Counted from the first letter of the stretch, positions 1 to 6,075 are shown. The stretch is DNA of 10,202 nt from Hyphomicrobiales bacterium (GCA_020029455.1 JAIBJH010000075.1:1-10202); one strand, 5' to 3'. The notes: generated by a model from the letters alone, not told the origin. Numbers and translations: made by a program.

Positions 1-78
1 GGCGAGGAGGCTTGCACCCACCACATTTGCTCCCCATGTCATTCATGTTAGAGTTGACGCACTAAGAGGAGGAGCCCC

Positions 79-321
79 ATGACGCGTTCCGTCCGCCAGA
101 CACCCTTCCTGTCCAACACCGCCCATGAATCGGAAAAGGAGGACAAGCGCCTGGCGCATCAACGAGAACGAAAATGGGTGCACGATCATCTGCAGCCGGA
201 GAACGTGAGCGAGGACTTTGACCTCCCCACGCCCCACGAACACCCGAAAAGCGGCCGCGACAGCTTCGCCAAGAAGGGCAAAGCGCTGGTCCCGGGCGAG
301 GCTTCCGCACATCGCAAATAG
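79..321 (+). CDS. Small charged protein of unknown function upstream of purS
   Basis: I do not recognise this 80-residue protein. It is very hydrophilic, with no membrane segment or signal peptide. Residues 18-34 are dense in Glu, Lys and Arg and could form a helix. The C-terminal half is rich in Pro, Gly, Lys and His and looks disordered. An AGGAGGAG stretch lies just upstream of the ATG (positions 66-73) with good spacing, so translation is well supported. It ends 64 bases before purS and could be cotranscribed with it. In many rhizobial genomes purC lies just before purS; no purC is present between this gene and purS here. The reading frame seems genuine because of the ribosome binding site and the balanced composition, but there is no functional clue. 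Confidence 0.7.
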   Translation: MTRSVRQTPFLSNTAHESEKEDKRLAHQRERKWVHDHLQPENVSEDFDLPTPHEHPKSGRDSFAKKGKALVPGEASAHRK

Positions 322-385
322 CAGGCTTGCGCGAGGGGGATCGCCGCTCTAGACGGGCGGCCATCCGCAACCCGTGAGTCCACAA

Positions 386-625
386 ATGAAAGCCAAAGTG
401 AAGGTGACGCTGAAGAACGGCGTTCTCGACCCGCAGGGAAAAGCCATTGAGGGAGCCTTGGGCTCGCTCGGCTTCAGCGGCGTCAATGGCGTGCGCCAGG
501 GCAAATATTTCGAGATTGAACTGGCCGAGACCGACCGCACCAAGGCCGAAGCTCAAGTGAAAGCCATGTGCGAAAAACTCATCGCCAATACGGTGATCGA
601 GAACTACGCGATCGAGTTCACCTAA
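386..625 (+). CDS. purS: FGAR amidotransferase subunit PurS
   Basis: This 79-residue protein is the small structural subunit of phosphoribosylformylglycinamidine synthase, bridging PurQ and PurL in the cytoplasm. The start MKAKVKVTLKNGVLDPQGKA, the middle GSLGF...VRQGKYFE and the end NTVIENYAIEF match the PurS family over its full length. I chose the ATG at 386; an in-frame GTG at 374 would add four residues not expected in the family. Neither start has a strong Shine-Dalgarno, though GTGAG at 374-378 is suitably placed for 386. The gene is not followed directly by purQ: a convergent gene ends 17 bases after its stop codon. A perfect 12-base palindrome lies between the two. Confidence 0.95.
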   Translation: MKAKVKVTLKNGVLDPQGKAIEGALGSLGFSGVNGVRQGKYFEIELAETDRTKAEAQVKAMCEKLIANTVIENYAIEFT

Positions 626-627
626 GC

Positions 628-639
628 GCCGCTAGCGGC
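628..639. repeat. Palindrome between convergent purS and membrane gene
   Basis: GCCGCTAGCGGC is a perfect 12-base palindrome lying in the 16 bases between the two convergent stop codons. Folded, it gives only a 4-base stem with a CTAG loop and no T-run, so it is at best a weak two-way terminator. Confidence 0.35.
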
Positions 640-641
640 TG

Positions 642-1304
642 TTACCCCGCATCGTCCCGCTTGGTTGGGCGCACCACTTTGCTCCTTAGAACAAGAATTG
701 CAAAAGCGGCAGCAACCAGGAAAGCCAGGAACCAGCTTACGAGGTGAATGTTCAGGCTTTGCGCGAGCTTCACCAGCTCAGGGGAAGAAGGTGAATGGGC
801 TATGAGCAGTTTGTCGCCGGGAGCAAGATCCGCGTACTCCAAGCCCATCTCCAGACGCCGCTTGGCGACTTCGGGAGCGGGTACCCGTTCCCAACCGACC
901 TGATATGTATCAACCCTGATGTTCGATGTGAAAGATTTGCCGCCTGCGTCGGTATAAGTGATTTCCGTATCCCAGAAAGCACCCGTAACTTTGTTTCCCT
1001 TGTCCATGAGACGCCTGTAGCCAGCAGTGTCCGCGCAAGGGAGCCGATCCAAAGTAACTGCTGGCCGCATTCGAAATTGCGATACCCACCTGCTATTTCC
1101 AAGTTTGCCAAAGAGGCAAATGTCGTTTGCGCGAACAACCGCGGCCTCCGTGCGGCGCCAGGTCAGGTCGCGCCATGTGCCAAAGAGACCAACAAGCAGA
1201 AGGAGGGCCAATACTCCGCCGCATCTGAGCCACAGGCCGGCAGCAGAATGGCTTTGCCATCTGTAGCGTGGATCGTGTCTCAAATTTCGCCAGTTGTTGT
1301 ACAT
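642..1304 (-). CDS. Membrane protein with two spanning segments, DUF3592-like layout
   Basis: A 220-residue protein with one hydrophobic segment near the start (about residues 23-43), a polar central domain and a second segment near the end (about 188-207), followed by a short basic tail. The central domain, ending in a GD-x-(2)-LI-like stretch before the second segment, resembles the DUF3592 layout, but I am not certain of the family. It has two cysteines, C63 and C90, that could pair if the domain is periplasmic. I chose the ATG at 1304; a TTG at 1313 is in frame but neither has a clear ribosome binding site. It runs against the pur genes, separating purS from purQ. Hand-counted GC is 52% (661-720) and 45% (901-960), against 65-68% in two purL lines, so it may have come in by transfer. 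Confidence 0.75.
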   Translation of the reverse strand: MYNNWRNLRHDPRYRWQSHSAAGLWLRCGGVLALLLLVGLFGTWRDLTWRRTEAAVVRANDICLFGKLGNSRWVSQFRMRPAVTLDRLPCADTAGYRRLMDKGNKVTGAFWDTEITYTDAGGKSFTSNIRVDTYQVGWERVPAPEVAKRRLEMGLEYADLAPGDKLLIAHSPSSPELVKLAQSLNIHLVSWFLAFLVAAAFAILVLRSKVVRPTKRDDAG

Positions 1305-1318
1305 ATCGTGCAAGCCGG

Positions 1319-1347
1319 TTGAAAATCGCCTTCGTCCACTCTATTCA
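1319..1347 (+). promoter_or_regulatory. Predicted sigma70-type promoter of purQ
   Basis: A -35 TTGAAA (1319-1324) is followed after exactly 17 bases by a -10 TATTCA (1342-1347). The expected start of transcription is near 1354, about 54 bases before the purQ ATG. This gives purQ a promoter of its own, as expected since an opposing gene separates it from purS. The same TTGAA-type -35, 17-base gap and TATTCA also occur before the LysR gene. Confidence 0.5.
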
Positions 1348-1407
1348 CTTCATATAGGAACCAAAAGTTGCGCCCTCGTTGCAAATGCTCGGAAAAGTAA
1401 ATCAATC

Positions 1408-2070
1408 ATGAAATCAGCCGTCATCGTCTTCCCCGGCATCAATCGCGACCGCGACATGATGCTGGCGCTTGAAAATGTCACAGGGGTCAAACCCATCGCC
1501 GTCTGGCACGCGGACACGGAATTGCCGAAGGTCGATCTCGTTGTGGTGCCCGGCGGATTTTCCTATGGTGACTATCTGCGCTGCGGAGCGATTGCCGCCC
1601 GTTCACCCATCATGTCCGATGTGCACGCCAAGGCCATGAAGGGACTCAAGGTTCTGGGCGTGTGCAACGGCTTCCAGATCCTCACCGAGACGGGCCTCCT
1701 TCCCGGCGCACTGCTGCGCAACGGCGCACTGAAATTCGTCTGCCGCGATGTGAAGCTGCGCATCGAGAACAACCGCACCTGGTTCACCAACCGCCTGAAG
1801 AAGGGCGACGTGGTCCCCTGCCCCGTGGCCCATGGCGAAGGCAACTACATCTGTGACGCGGAGACGCTTCAGCGCCTCGAAGGCGAGAACCGCATCGTCT
1901 TCCGCTATGCCGAGGGCAGCAACCCAAATGCAGCCATGAACGACATCGCCGGGATTATGAATGAGGCAGGCAATGTCATCGGCATGATGCCGCATCCGGA
2001 AAACATGGTTGAGCCGCTGCATGGCTCGACCGCTTGCCGCCCGCTCTTTGAAAGCCTGCTCGCGGCGTAA
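1408..2070 (+). CDS. purQ: FGAR amidotransferase glutaminase subunit PurQ
   Basis: This 220-residue class I glutamine amidotransferase releases ammonia from glutamine and passes it to PurL. The full triad is visible: the nucleophile C86 in the elbow GVCNGFQ, and H196 with E198 in MPHPEN. The oxyanion region PGGFSYGDYLRCGA (48-61) is also typical, and the start MKSAVIVFPGINRDRDM fits the family. Length is normal. The ATG at 1408 is chosen because homology starts there; the open frame runs upstream without matching the family. GGAAAAG (1391-1397) is a distant but plausible ribosome binding site. Unlike the compact purS-purQ-purL arrangement common in this group, both sides are separated from the partner genes by other sequence. 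Confidence 0.96.
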   Translation: MKSAVIVFPGINRDRDMMLALENVTGVKPIAVWHADTELPKVDLVVVPGGFSYGDYLRCGAIAARSPIMSDVHAKAMKGLKVLGVCNGFQILTETGLLPGALLRNGALKFVCRDVKLRIENNRTWFTNRLKKGDVVPCPVAHGEGNYICDAETLQRLEGENRIVFRYAEGSNPNAAMNDIAGIMNEAGNVIGMMPHPENMVEPLHGSTACRPLFESLLAA

Positions 2071-2094
2071 GAACCAGACTTCTTATTATCTCCA

Positions 2095-2191
2095 TGGCCG
2101 GTCTTGAACCGGCCACCCAGACTTTCAAACGGCTTGAAAGCGGAAAGTCTGGATCGGCGGGCTGATCCCGGATCAAGTCCGGGACGCCGAT
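2095..2191. repeat. Run of three stem-loops after purQ
   Basis: Three hairpins lie in line within 25 bases of the purQ stop. The first is TGGCCGGT/ACCGGCCA (8 bp, loop CTTGA, 2095-2115). The second pairs CCAGACTTTC (2117-2126) with GAAAGTCTGG (2143-2152), 10 bp; inside it CTTTCAA/TTGAAAG (2122-2128/2134-2140) could pair instead, and the two stems exclude each other. The third is TCCCGGA/TCCGGGA (2166-2184), extended by ATCGGCG/CGCCGAT (2153-2159/2185-2191) across a 6-base bulge. The third resembles the CCCGGATCAAGTCCGGG palindromes scattered in alphaproteobacterial genomes. No T-run follows, so a role in RNA 3' end protection is likelier than simple termination. Confidence 0.65.
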
Positions 2192-2285
2192 GGAGCGAGA
2201 TGAGAATTCAACTCTCCTCAAACTCGCAACAATTTTGCCGAAAAGGCAGTGCTCAAGGTTAGCAATTCGTGAACCGCGAGGCTCG

Positions 2286-2326
2286 TTAACACTGGATTAA
2301 CGCCGTTCTTTGGCATTCAATATACC
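2286..2326 (+). promoter_or_regulatory. CtrA-type box with -10 element before a small ORF
   Basis: TTAA-N7-TTAAC at 2286-2301 matches the full consensus of the CtrA response regulator site. Nineteen bases later comes TATACC (2321-2326), a fair -10. With a start near 2333, the box would cover about -47 to -32, the usual place for CtrA acting as an activator in place of a good -35. The box also lies within a CGTTAA/TTAACG inverted repeat (2284-2302). The 53-residue ORF begins at 2377. The box is seen directly; activation is inferred. Confidence 0.5.
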
Positions 2327-2327
2327 T

Positions 2328-2346
2328 ACACGCTGAAGCGGCGTGT
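2328..2346 (+). promoter_or_regulatory. Leader hairpin of the small ORF
   Basis: ACACGC (2328-2333) pairs with GCGTGT (2341-2346) around a 7-base loop. It lies between the predicted transcription start and the ribosome binding site GGGAG (2365-2369), so it would sit at the 5' end of the small mRNA and could protect it. Confidence 0.3.
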
Positions 2347-2376
2347 GGGTCGGCAAAGATACTTGGGAGTGACGTG

Positions 2377-2538
2377 ATGTTTGCATTTTTGTTCAAGGAA
2401 AAGCCGGAAGTCGTGGAACCGGATCCGGCGCTGGAGCTCGCCCGCTTGGCGCTGCAGGACCGGGTTGACGATTTCCTTGCCCGGGAAGTGCGCCGCCGCC
2501 TGCGCCACGTCGCGATTTCAACGCCGCTGCACCAGTAG
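2377..2538 (+). CDS. Small protein of 53 residues with CtrA-box promoter
   Basis: I do not recognise this protein. It starts with a short hydrophobic stretch (MFAFLF), followed by an acidic, proline-bearing section (about 8-18) and then a likely helix rich in Leu, Arg and Asp (about 19-45), with an Arg cluster at 39-44. There is no full membrane segment. A GGGAG (2365-2369) lies seven bases before the ATG. The gene forms a tidy unit with its own predicted CtrA-type promoter, leader hairpin and, from 2594, a strong terminator. This makes it likelier to be real than its length alone suggests. It might be a small membrane-associated or regulatory protein, but that is only a guess. Confidence 0.55.
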   Translation: MFAFLFKEKPEVVEPDPALELARLALQDRVDDFLAREVRRRLRHVAISTPLHQ

Positions 2539-2550
2539 TTCTCGATAGCA

Positions 2551-2589
2551 CCCGCCCACCCCAGCTTGCAGACTCCAACCTTGGGCGGG
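2551..2589. repeat. Inverted repeat after the first small ORF
   Basis: CCCGCCCA (2551-2558) pairs perfectly with TGGGCGGG (2582-2589) around a 23-base loop. It lies just before the terminator hairpin and may be part of the same 3' end structure. Confidence 0.4.
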
Positions 2590-2593
2590 CCTC

Positions 2594-2631
2594 GCGGCCG
2601 GGATGATCTTCATTCCGGCCGCCCCTATTTT
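2594..2631 (+). terminator. Rho-independent terminator after the first small ORF
   Basis: A 13-bp stem (2594-2606 with 2610-2622; 8 GC pairs, then one G-T wobble and four more pairs) closes a 3-base TCT loop. It is followed by CCC and TATTTT (2626-2631). This is the clearest intrinsic terminator of the window and ends transcription 56 bases after the small ORF stop. Confidence 0.7.
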
Positions 2632-2748
2632 GCGAGAATAGCGCAAGAAGTTAGCAACTCTGGCATTTCTTTACGTTCGATTCATTTCAAAGTTGAACCA
2701 ATTGCCAAGCGCAATCCCCTAGCGTCCTGCATGCAACGGGAGCGACAT

Positions 2749-2916
2749 ATGGGCATTGCACTTCTGAAAATCTTCGGCCGCAAGCGCAAGAAGGAAGCCA
2801 CGGCGGATGAGCAGGCCACCGCCAAGCTTAACACCCGCATGCAGCGTATGCTTGCCCTTCATCTTCAGGCCAACGTCGAGCCGCAGGATTTGCCGAAGGC
2901 CGAAAAGGCGGCTTAG
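2749..2916 (+). CDS. Small basic protein of 55 residues
   Basis: I do not recognise this protein. It opens with MGIALLKIFG, a short hydrophobic helix, followed at once by a basic run RKRKKE (11-16), a likely amphipathic helix (about 18-42) and a Lys/Glu/Ala tail. Such a hydrophobic start plus basic cluster suits a peripheral membrane attachment. GGGAG (2738-2742) lies six bases before the ATG, as in the other small gene at 2377. An in-frame extension upstream exists but has no ribosome binding site and would cross the region just after the terminator. The two small proteins share the plan of hydrophobic start, charged stretch, helix, but I see no convincing sequence similarity. No clear promoter was found. 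Confidence 0.6.
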   Translation: MGIALLKIFGRKRKKEATADEQATAKLNTRMQRMLALHLQANVEPQDLPKAEKAA

Positions 2917-2948
2917 AATATTCTGAAACCGAAGGCCTCCGACCCTTC

Positions 2949-2971
2949 TCCCTCCCGCTTGTGGGGAGGGA
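2949..2971. repeat. Stem-loop between small ORF and purL
   Basis: TCCCTCCC (2949-2956) pairs with GGGAGGGA (2964-2971) around a 7-base loop. Its wording is like the GC-rich palindromes downstream of purL. It has a short A-run afterwards on this strand, hence on the opposite strand a T-run precedes it, so it does not look like a terminator for the upstream small gene. Confidence 0.45.
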
Positions 2972-3011
2972 AAAGTCGCCAATACGCCCTCGTGAACGGT
3001 TTCTCACAGCG

Positions 3012-3029
3012 TCAAAAATGCATTTGTGA
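3012..3029. promoter_or_regulatory. Imperfect palindrome before purL
   Basis: TCAAAAATGCATTTGTGA has 8 of 9 base pairs matching around a central ATGCAT and lies 30 bases before the purL ATG. This is a possible operator. I see no good -35/-10 pair to place it against. Confidence 0.25.
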
Positions 3030-3059
3030 TTGCCGGTGTCAGCATTTATGGGCTGGCCC

Positions 3060-5252
3060 ATGCAGTCCAAGACTCACAACCAGGAACCTGAAATCACCGC
3101 AGAGCTTGTCGCCGCCCATGGCCTCAAGCCCGAGGAATACAAGCACTTCACCGAGCTTCTGGACCGAACCCCCACCTTCACTGAGCTCGGCATCTGCTCG
3201 GCCATGTGGAACGAGCACTGCTCCTACAAATCCTCCAAGAAATGGCTGAAGCAGCTGCCCACCAAGGGCCCGCGCGTCATCTGCGGGCCGGGCGAGAATG
3301 CCGGCGTCATCGACATTGAAGACGGTGACGCCATCATCTTCAAGATGGAAAGCCACAACCATCCTTCCTTCATCGAGCCATACCAAGGCGCAGCAACGGG
3401 CGTGGGCGGCATTTTGCGCGACGTCTTCACCATGGGGGCGCGGCCCATTGCGGCCTTGAATGCGCTACGCTTCGGCGATCCGTCTCATCCGAAAACGCGT
3501 CATCTCGTTTCTGGCGTAGTGGCGGGCGTTGGTGGCTATGGCAATTCCTTCGGTGTGCCGACGCTCGGTGGCGAAGTCAATTTCCATGCCCGCTACAACG
3601 GCAACAATCTCGTCAACGCCATGGCCGTGGGCCTCGCCCGCACCGATGGTATTTTTTACTCCAAGGCCAAGGGCGTGGGCCTTCCTGTGGTCTATCTCGG
3701 CGCCAAGACCGGCCGCGACGGCATTCATGGCGCCACCATGGCCTCCGCCGAATTCGACGACAAGGCAGATGAAAAGCGCCCGACCGTACAGGTGGGCGAT
3801 CCCTTCACCGAAAAATGCCTGCTCGAAGCCTGCCTCGAACTCATGGCGTCGGGCGCCGTCATCGCCATCCAAGACATGGGCGCGGCGGGCCTCACCTGCT
3901 CTGCCGTGGAGATGGGAGCGAAGGGCGACCTAGGCATCGAGCTTAACCTCGACAAGGTGCCCTGCCGCGAAGAAGGCATGACGGCCTATGAGATGATGCT
4001 CTCCGAAAGCCAGGAGCGCATGCTGATGGTGTTGCGCCCCGAGAAGGAGATGGAAGCAGAGGCCATTTTCAAGAAATGGGGGCTCGACTTCGCCATCATC
4101 GGCCAGACCACAGACACGCTACGTTTCGTCATCAAACACCAGGGCGAGGTGAAGGCCGATCTTCCCATCAAGCAGATGGGCGATGAAGCACCGGAATATG
4201 ATCGGCCTTGGATTGAGCCGAAGAAGCCCGCCGCTCTCGGCGATGTGCCGGTGCCCAATGATCTGGCGGCGGCCATTTTGAAGATCGTCGGTTCGCCCGA
4301 CATGTGTTCCAGGCGCTGGGTGTGGGAGCAGTATGACACGCGCGTGCAATCCAACTCGGCGCAAATTCCGGGCGGCGATGCGGGCGTGGTCCGCATCCGC
4401 GGCAAGAAGGCTATAGCGGTTTCTTCAGATGTCACGCCGCGCTATGTGGAGGCCGATCCCTTCGAAGGCGGCAAGCAGGCGGTCGCCGAATGCTGGCGTA
4501 ACCTCACCTGCGTCGGTGCCGAGCCCATCGCCATCACCGATAATCTCAATTTCGGCAATCCCGAGCGGCCCGAGGTCATGGGCCAGTTCGTGCTTGCACT
4601 CAAAGGCGTGGGCGAAGCCTGCCGCGCACTGGATTTCCCCATCGTCTCAGGCAATGTCTCGCTCTACAACGAGACCAACGGCCAGGCCATCCTGCCGACA
4701 CCTACCATCGGTGGCGTCGGGCTGTTGCATGATTTGTCGAAGATGGCGACGCTCAAGTTCAAGGAGGCTGGCGAAGCCATCCTGCTGCTCGGGGGCCACG
4801 GCACCCATCTTGGACAGTCTATCTATCTGCGCGAAGTCTGGGGCCGTGAAGAGGGTCCACCCCCGCCCGTCGATCTCGTCAAGGAACGTGCTCACGGTAA
4901 TTTCATCCGTGGACTGATCAATGATGCCGCTGTCACCGCTGTCCACGACATTTCCGACGGCGGTCTGGCCTCAGCAGTGATCGAAATGGCTCTGGCCGGA
5001 AATCTCGGCGCGCAGGTGGATGCACTCGATCATGTGCAGCTCTTCGGCGAAGATCAGGCCCGCTACGTGCTCACCTGCTCCACAAAGGAAGCGGCAAAGA
5101 TCATCACGCAAGCCCATGTGAAAGGCATCGATGTCATCCGCATCGGCACGGTGTCGGGCTCTGGCGCTGTGCGCTTCGGCACCGTCAGCCTTCCGCTCTC
5201 GGTCCTCCGCGACACTCACGAAAGCTGGTTCCCGAAGTTTATGGCGGGCTAA
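3060..5252 (+). CDS. purL: FGAR amidotransferase synthetase subunit PurL
   Basis: This 730-residue protein is the small (bacterial/archaeal type) FGAM synthase that uses ATP and ammonia from PurQ to turn FGAR into FGAM. Visible landmarks are NEHCSYKSSK (51-60), the catalytic-histidine stretch ESHNHPS (97-103), the GATGVGGILRD-type loop (110-121), then, in the second AIRS-like half, the GGDAGVV, DNLNFGNP and HDISDGG motifs. Domain order is linker, AIRS-N, AIRS-C, AIRS-N, AIRS-C, and the frame is intact. I chose the ATG at 3060, since MQSKTHNQEPEIT...AAHGL lines up with family starts; an ATG at 3048 and a TTG at 3030 are in frame, and none has a strong ribosome binding site. It ends before a palindromic mosaic and an opposing gene. 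Confidence 0.96.
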   Translation: MQSKTHNQEPEITAELVAAHGLKPEEYKHFTELLDRTPTFTELGICSAMWNEHCSYKSSKKWLKQLPTKGPRVICGPGENAGVIDIEDGDAIIFKMESHNHPSFIEPYQGAATGVGGILRDVFTMGARPIAALNALRFGDPSHPKTRHLVSGVVAGVGGYGNSFGVPTLGGEVNFHARYNGNNLVNAMAVGLARTDGIFYSKAKGVGLPVVYLGAKTGRDGIHGATMASAEFDDKADEKRPTVQVGDPFTEKCLLEACLELMASGAVIAIQDMGAAGLTCSAVEMGAKGDLGIELNLDKVPCREEGMTAYEMMLSESQERMLMVLRPEKEMEAEAIFKKWGLDFAIIGQTTDTLRFVIKHQGEVKADLPIKQMGDEAPEYDRPWIEPKKPAALGDVPVPNDLAAAILKIVGSPDMCSRRWVWEQYDTRVQSNSAQIPGGDAGVVRIRGKKAIAVSSDVTPRYVEADPFEGGKQAVAECWRNLTCVGAEPIAITDNLNFGNPERPEVMGQFVLALKGVGEACRALDFPIVSGNVSLYNETNGQAILPTPTIGGVGLLHDLSKMATLKFKEAGEAILLLGGHGTHLGQSIYLREVWGREEGPPPPVDLVKERAHGNFIRGLINDAAVTAVHDISDGGLASAVIEMALAGNLGAQVDALDHVQLFGEDQARYVLTCSTKEAAKIITQAHVKGIDVIRIGTVSGSGAVRFGTVSLPLSVLRDTHESWFPKFMAG

Positions 5253-5261
5253 ACCTCGTCC

Positions 5262-5336
5262 GGCCCTTCGGGCCACCTTCTCCAGAGGAGAAGGGTGGTT
5301 TACCCCTCTCCTTTGGAGAGGGTGCCGCGCAGCGGC
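5262..5336. repeat. Mosaic of four palindromes after purL
   Basis: Four hairpins stand in line: GGCCC/GGGCC with loop TTC (5262-5274); CCTTCTCC/GGAGAAGG with loop AGA (5276-5294); CCCTCTCC/GGAGAGGG with loop TTT (5304-5322); and GCCGC/GCGGC with loop GCA (5324-5336). The wording, ending in GCGGCGGGTGAGG, is typical of the dispersed intergenic palindromic elements of alphaproteobacteria. It lies between the convergent purL and secreted-protein genes and may serve as a two-way transcript end. Confidence 0.65.
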
Positions 5337-5372
5337 GGGTGAGGTTAGCAATCACTGCCTTCCGTATCGTGC

Positions 5373-5909
5373 TCACTCCACCGGCACCATGAGATGGGCA
5401 TAGGGCGTGTTGGCCCACATCACGTAAGGTTGCTTCGTGTCAGGCTGGGCGCTTGTCGGGTAGCCCGCCATCAGGTCCGTGGCATTCATGATCATGACGT
5501 GGCGGCCGGTCGTCACCCAGTTATTGGTTTCGGTCGGAGCGGTAGCGAACGGATCAGTGTTGCTGGCATCCGATCCGCCAGACAACATGTAGATCAGCCC
5601 GACCTTGCCCTTGGGCGGATCTTTCTTGCTCATCCAGGCCATGGCCCATTCCAGGGAATTGGCATCGCCGCACATCGGGTCATTCCCCGGCGTGTTGGGA
5701 TCATCGGGCAGGCACCAGAATCCGTTCTTGCCTTCGCGCAGCGTACGCATGGTTCCATCGGCATTGAAGGCATAGACGGATGCGCCCGCGCCTACGGCCA
5801 TCGGCCCCGCCGACTCGGCGTTCTTGATGATCTCGGCGTCATCGGCCAAGGCCTGTTGCACCGCCATGATGGCCAAAGCGGCGGCGGCCATACCCATATA
5901 CTTCTTCAT
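5373..5909 (-). CDS. Secreted protein of unknown function
   Basis: A 178-residue protein with a clear Sec signal peptide: MKKYMG, a hydrophobic Ala-rich core and a likely cut after QALA (residue 22). The mature part has C66 and C80 flanking a Pro/Asp/Gly-rich loop (FWCLPDDP ... DPMCGD), which may form a disulfide; next come SLEWAMAWMSKKDPPKGKVG (85-104), a Gly/Ser/Asp-rich stretch and a C-terminal TPYAHLMVPV. I believe this is a conserved uncharacterised family of periplasmic proteins, but cannot name it. The ribosome binding site is strong (GGGAGG five bases before the ATG). The gene diverges from the LysR gene, the usual place for a LysR target. Confidence 0.85.
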   Translation of the reverse strand: MKKYMGMAAAALAIMAVQQALADDAEIIKNAESAGPMAVGAGASVYAFNADGTMRTLREGKNGFWCLPDDPNTPGNDPMCGDANSLEWAMAWMSKKDPPKGKVGLIYMLSGGSDASNTDPFATAPTETNNWVTTGRHVMIMNATDLMAGYPTSAQPDTKQPYVMWANTPYAHLMVPVE

Positions 5910-6019
5910 GATACCCTCCCAGGACAGGAACTCTCCGCACTATTGGCGGAACTCATGCGCTGGCGATGCCCGCATTCCGATAAGCGGCACCGGCATTGCA
6001 CGCCGAGGGTGACTTGCAA

Positions 6020-6048
6020 TTGAACGATAGACAAACGATAGTTATTCA
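6020..6048 (+). promoter_or_regulatory. Promoter of the LysR gene with embedded tandem repeat
   Basis: TTGAAC (-35, 6020-6025), a 17-base spacer and TATTCA (-10, 6043-6048) form a good sigma70-type promoter, with a start near 6055. The spacer is filled by the tandem repeat AACGATAG (6023-6030 and 6034-6041, period 11). TTGAA (6020-6024) and TTCAA (6045-6049) also form an outer inverted repeat. A protein bound here would block the polymerase. Confidence 0.55.
6025..6042 (+). promoter_or_regulatory. Tandem CGATAG operator candidate, copy 1
   Basis: CGATAGACAAACGATAGT holds two CGATAG half-sites with an 11-base period. A copy identical at 16 of 18 bases lies upstream of the L,D-transpeptidase gene (7645-7662, minus strand). 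Direct half-sites one helical turn apart are typical of OmpR/PhoB-family response regulators; LysR proteins normally use dyads, so which protein binds is open. Confidence 0.5.
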
Positions 6049-6075
6049 AGGGGGGATGAAGGAAAATCATCTGCC

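Noticed and set aside
2..82. Open frame from the window edge ending with TGA across the ATG at 79
   Set aside because: Only 26 codons with no recognisable protein end; overlap with the next start is attractive but not enough to call a truncated gene.
62..556. A 164-codon minus-strand frame across the first small gene and purS
   Set aside because: It lies antisense to purS, whose identity is certain, and its product is low in complexity with no domain.
795..1322. A 175-codon open frame on the plus strand opposite the membrane gene
   Set aside because: Its product has no recognisable domain and odd composition, whereas the minus strand reading has two clean membrane segments and a sensible domain between them.
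1294..1407. Upstream extension of purQ
   Set aside because: The extra 38 residues do not match PurQ and cross the predicted promoter.
3004..3029. TCACA-N16-TGTGA before purL, looking like a CRP-type site
   Set aside because: The arms are in the opposite order and spacing to the TGTGA-N6-TCACA of CRP sites.
3030..3059. Longer purL start at TTG 3030 or ATG 3048
   Set aside because: Family alignment starts near 3060 and no better ribosome binding site supports the longer forms.
4429..4917. A 162-codon frame inside purL
   Set aside because: Ser/Pro/Arg-rich shadow of the purL reading frame.
5394..6023. A 209-codon plus-strand frame opposite the secreted-protein gene
   Set aside because: Antisense to a gene with a signal peptide and a strong ribosome binding site; product rich in His, Arg and Gly as expected for a shadow frame.
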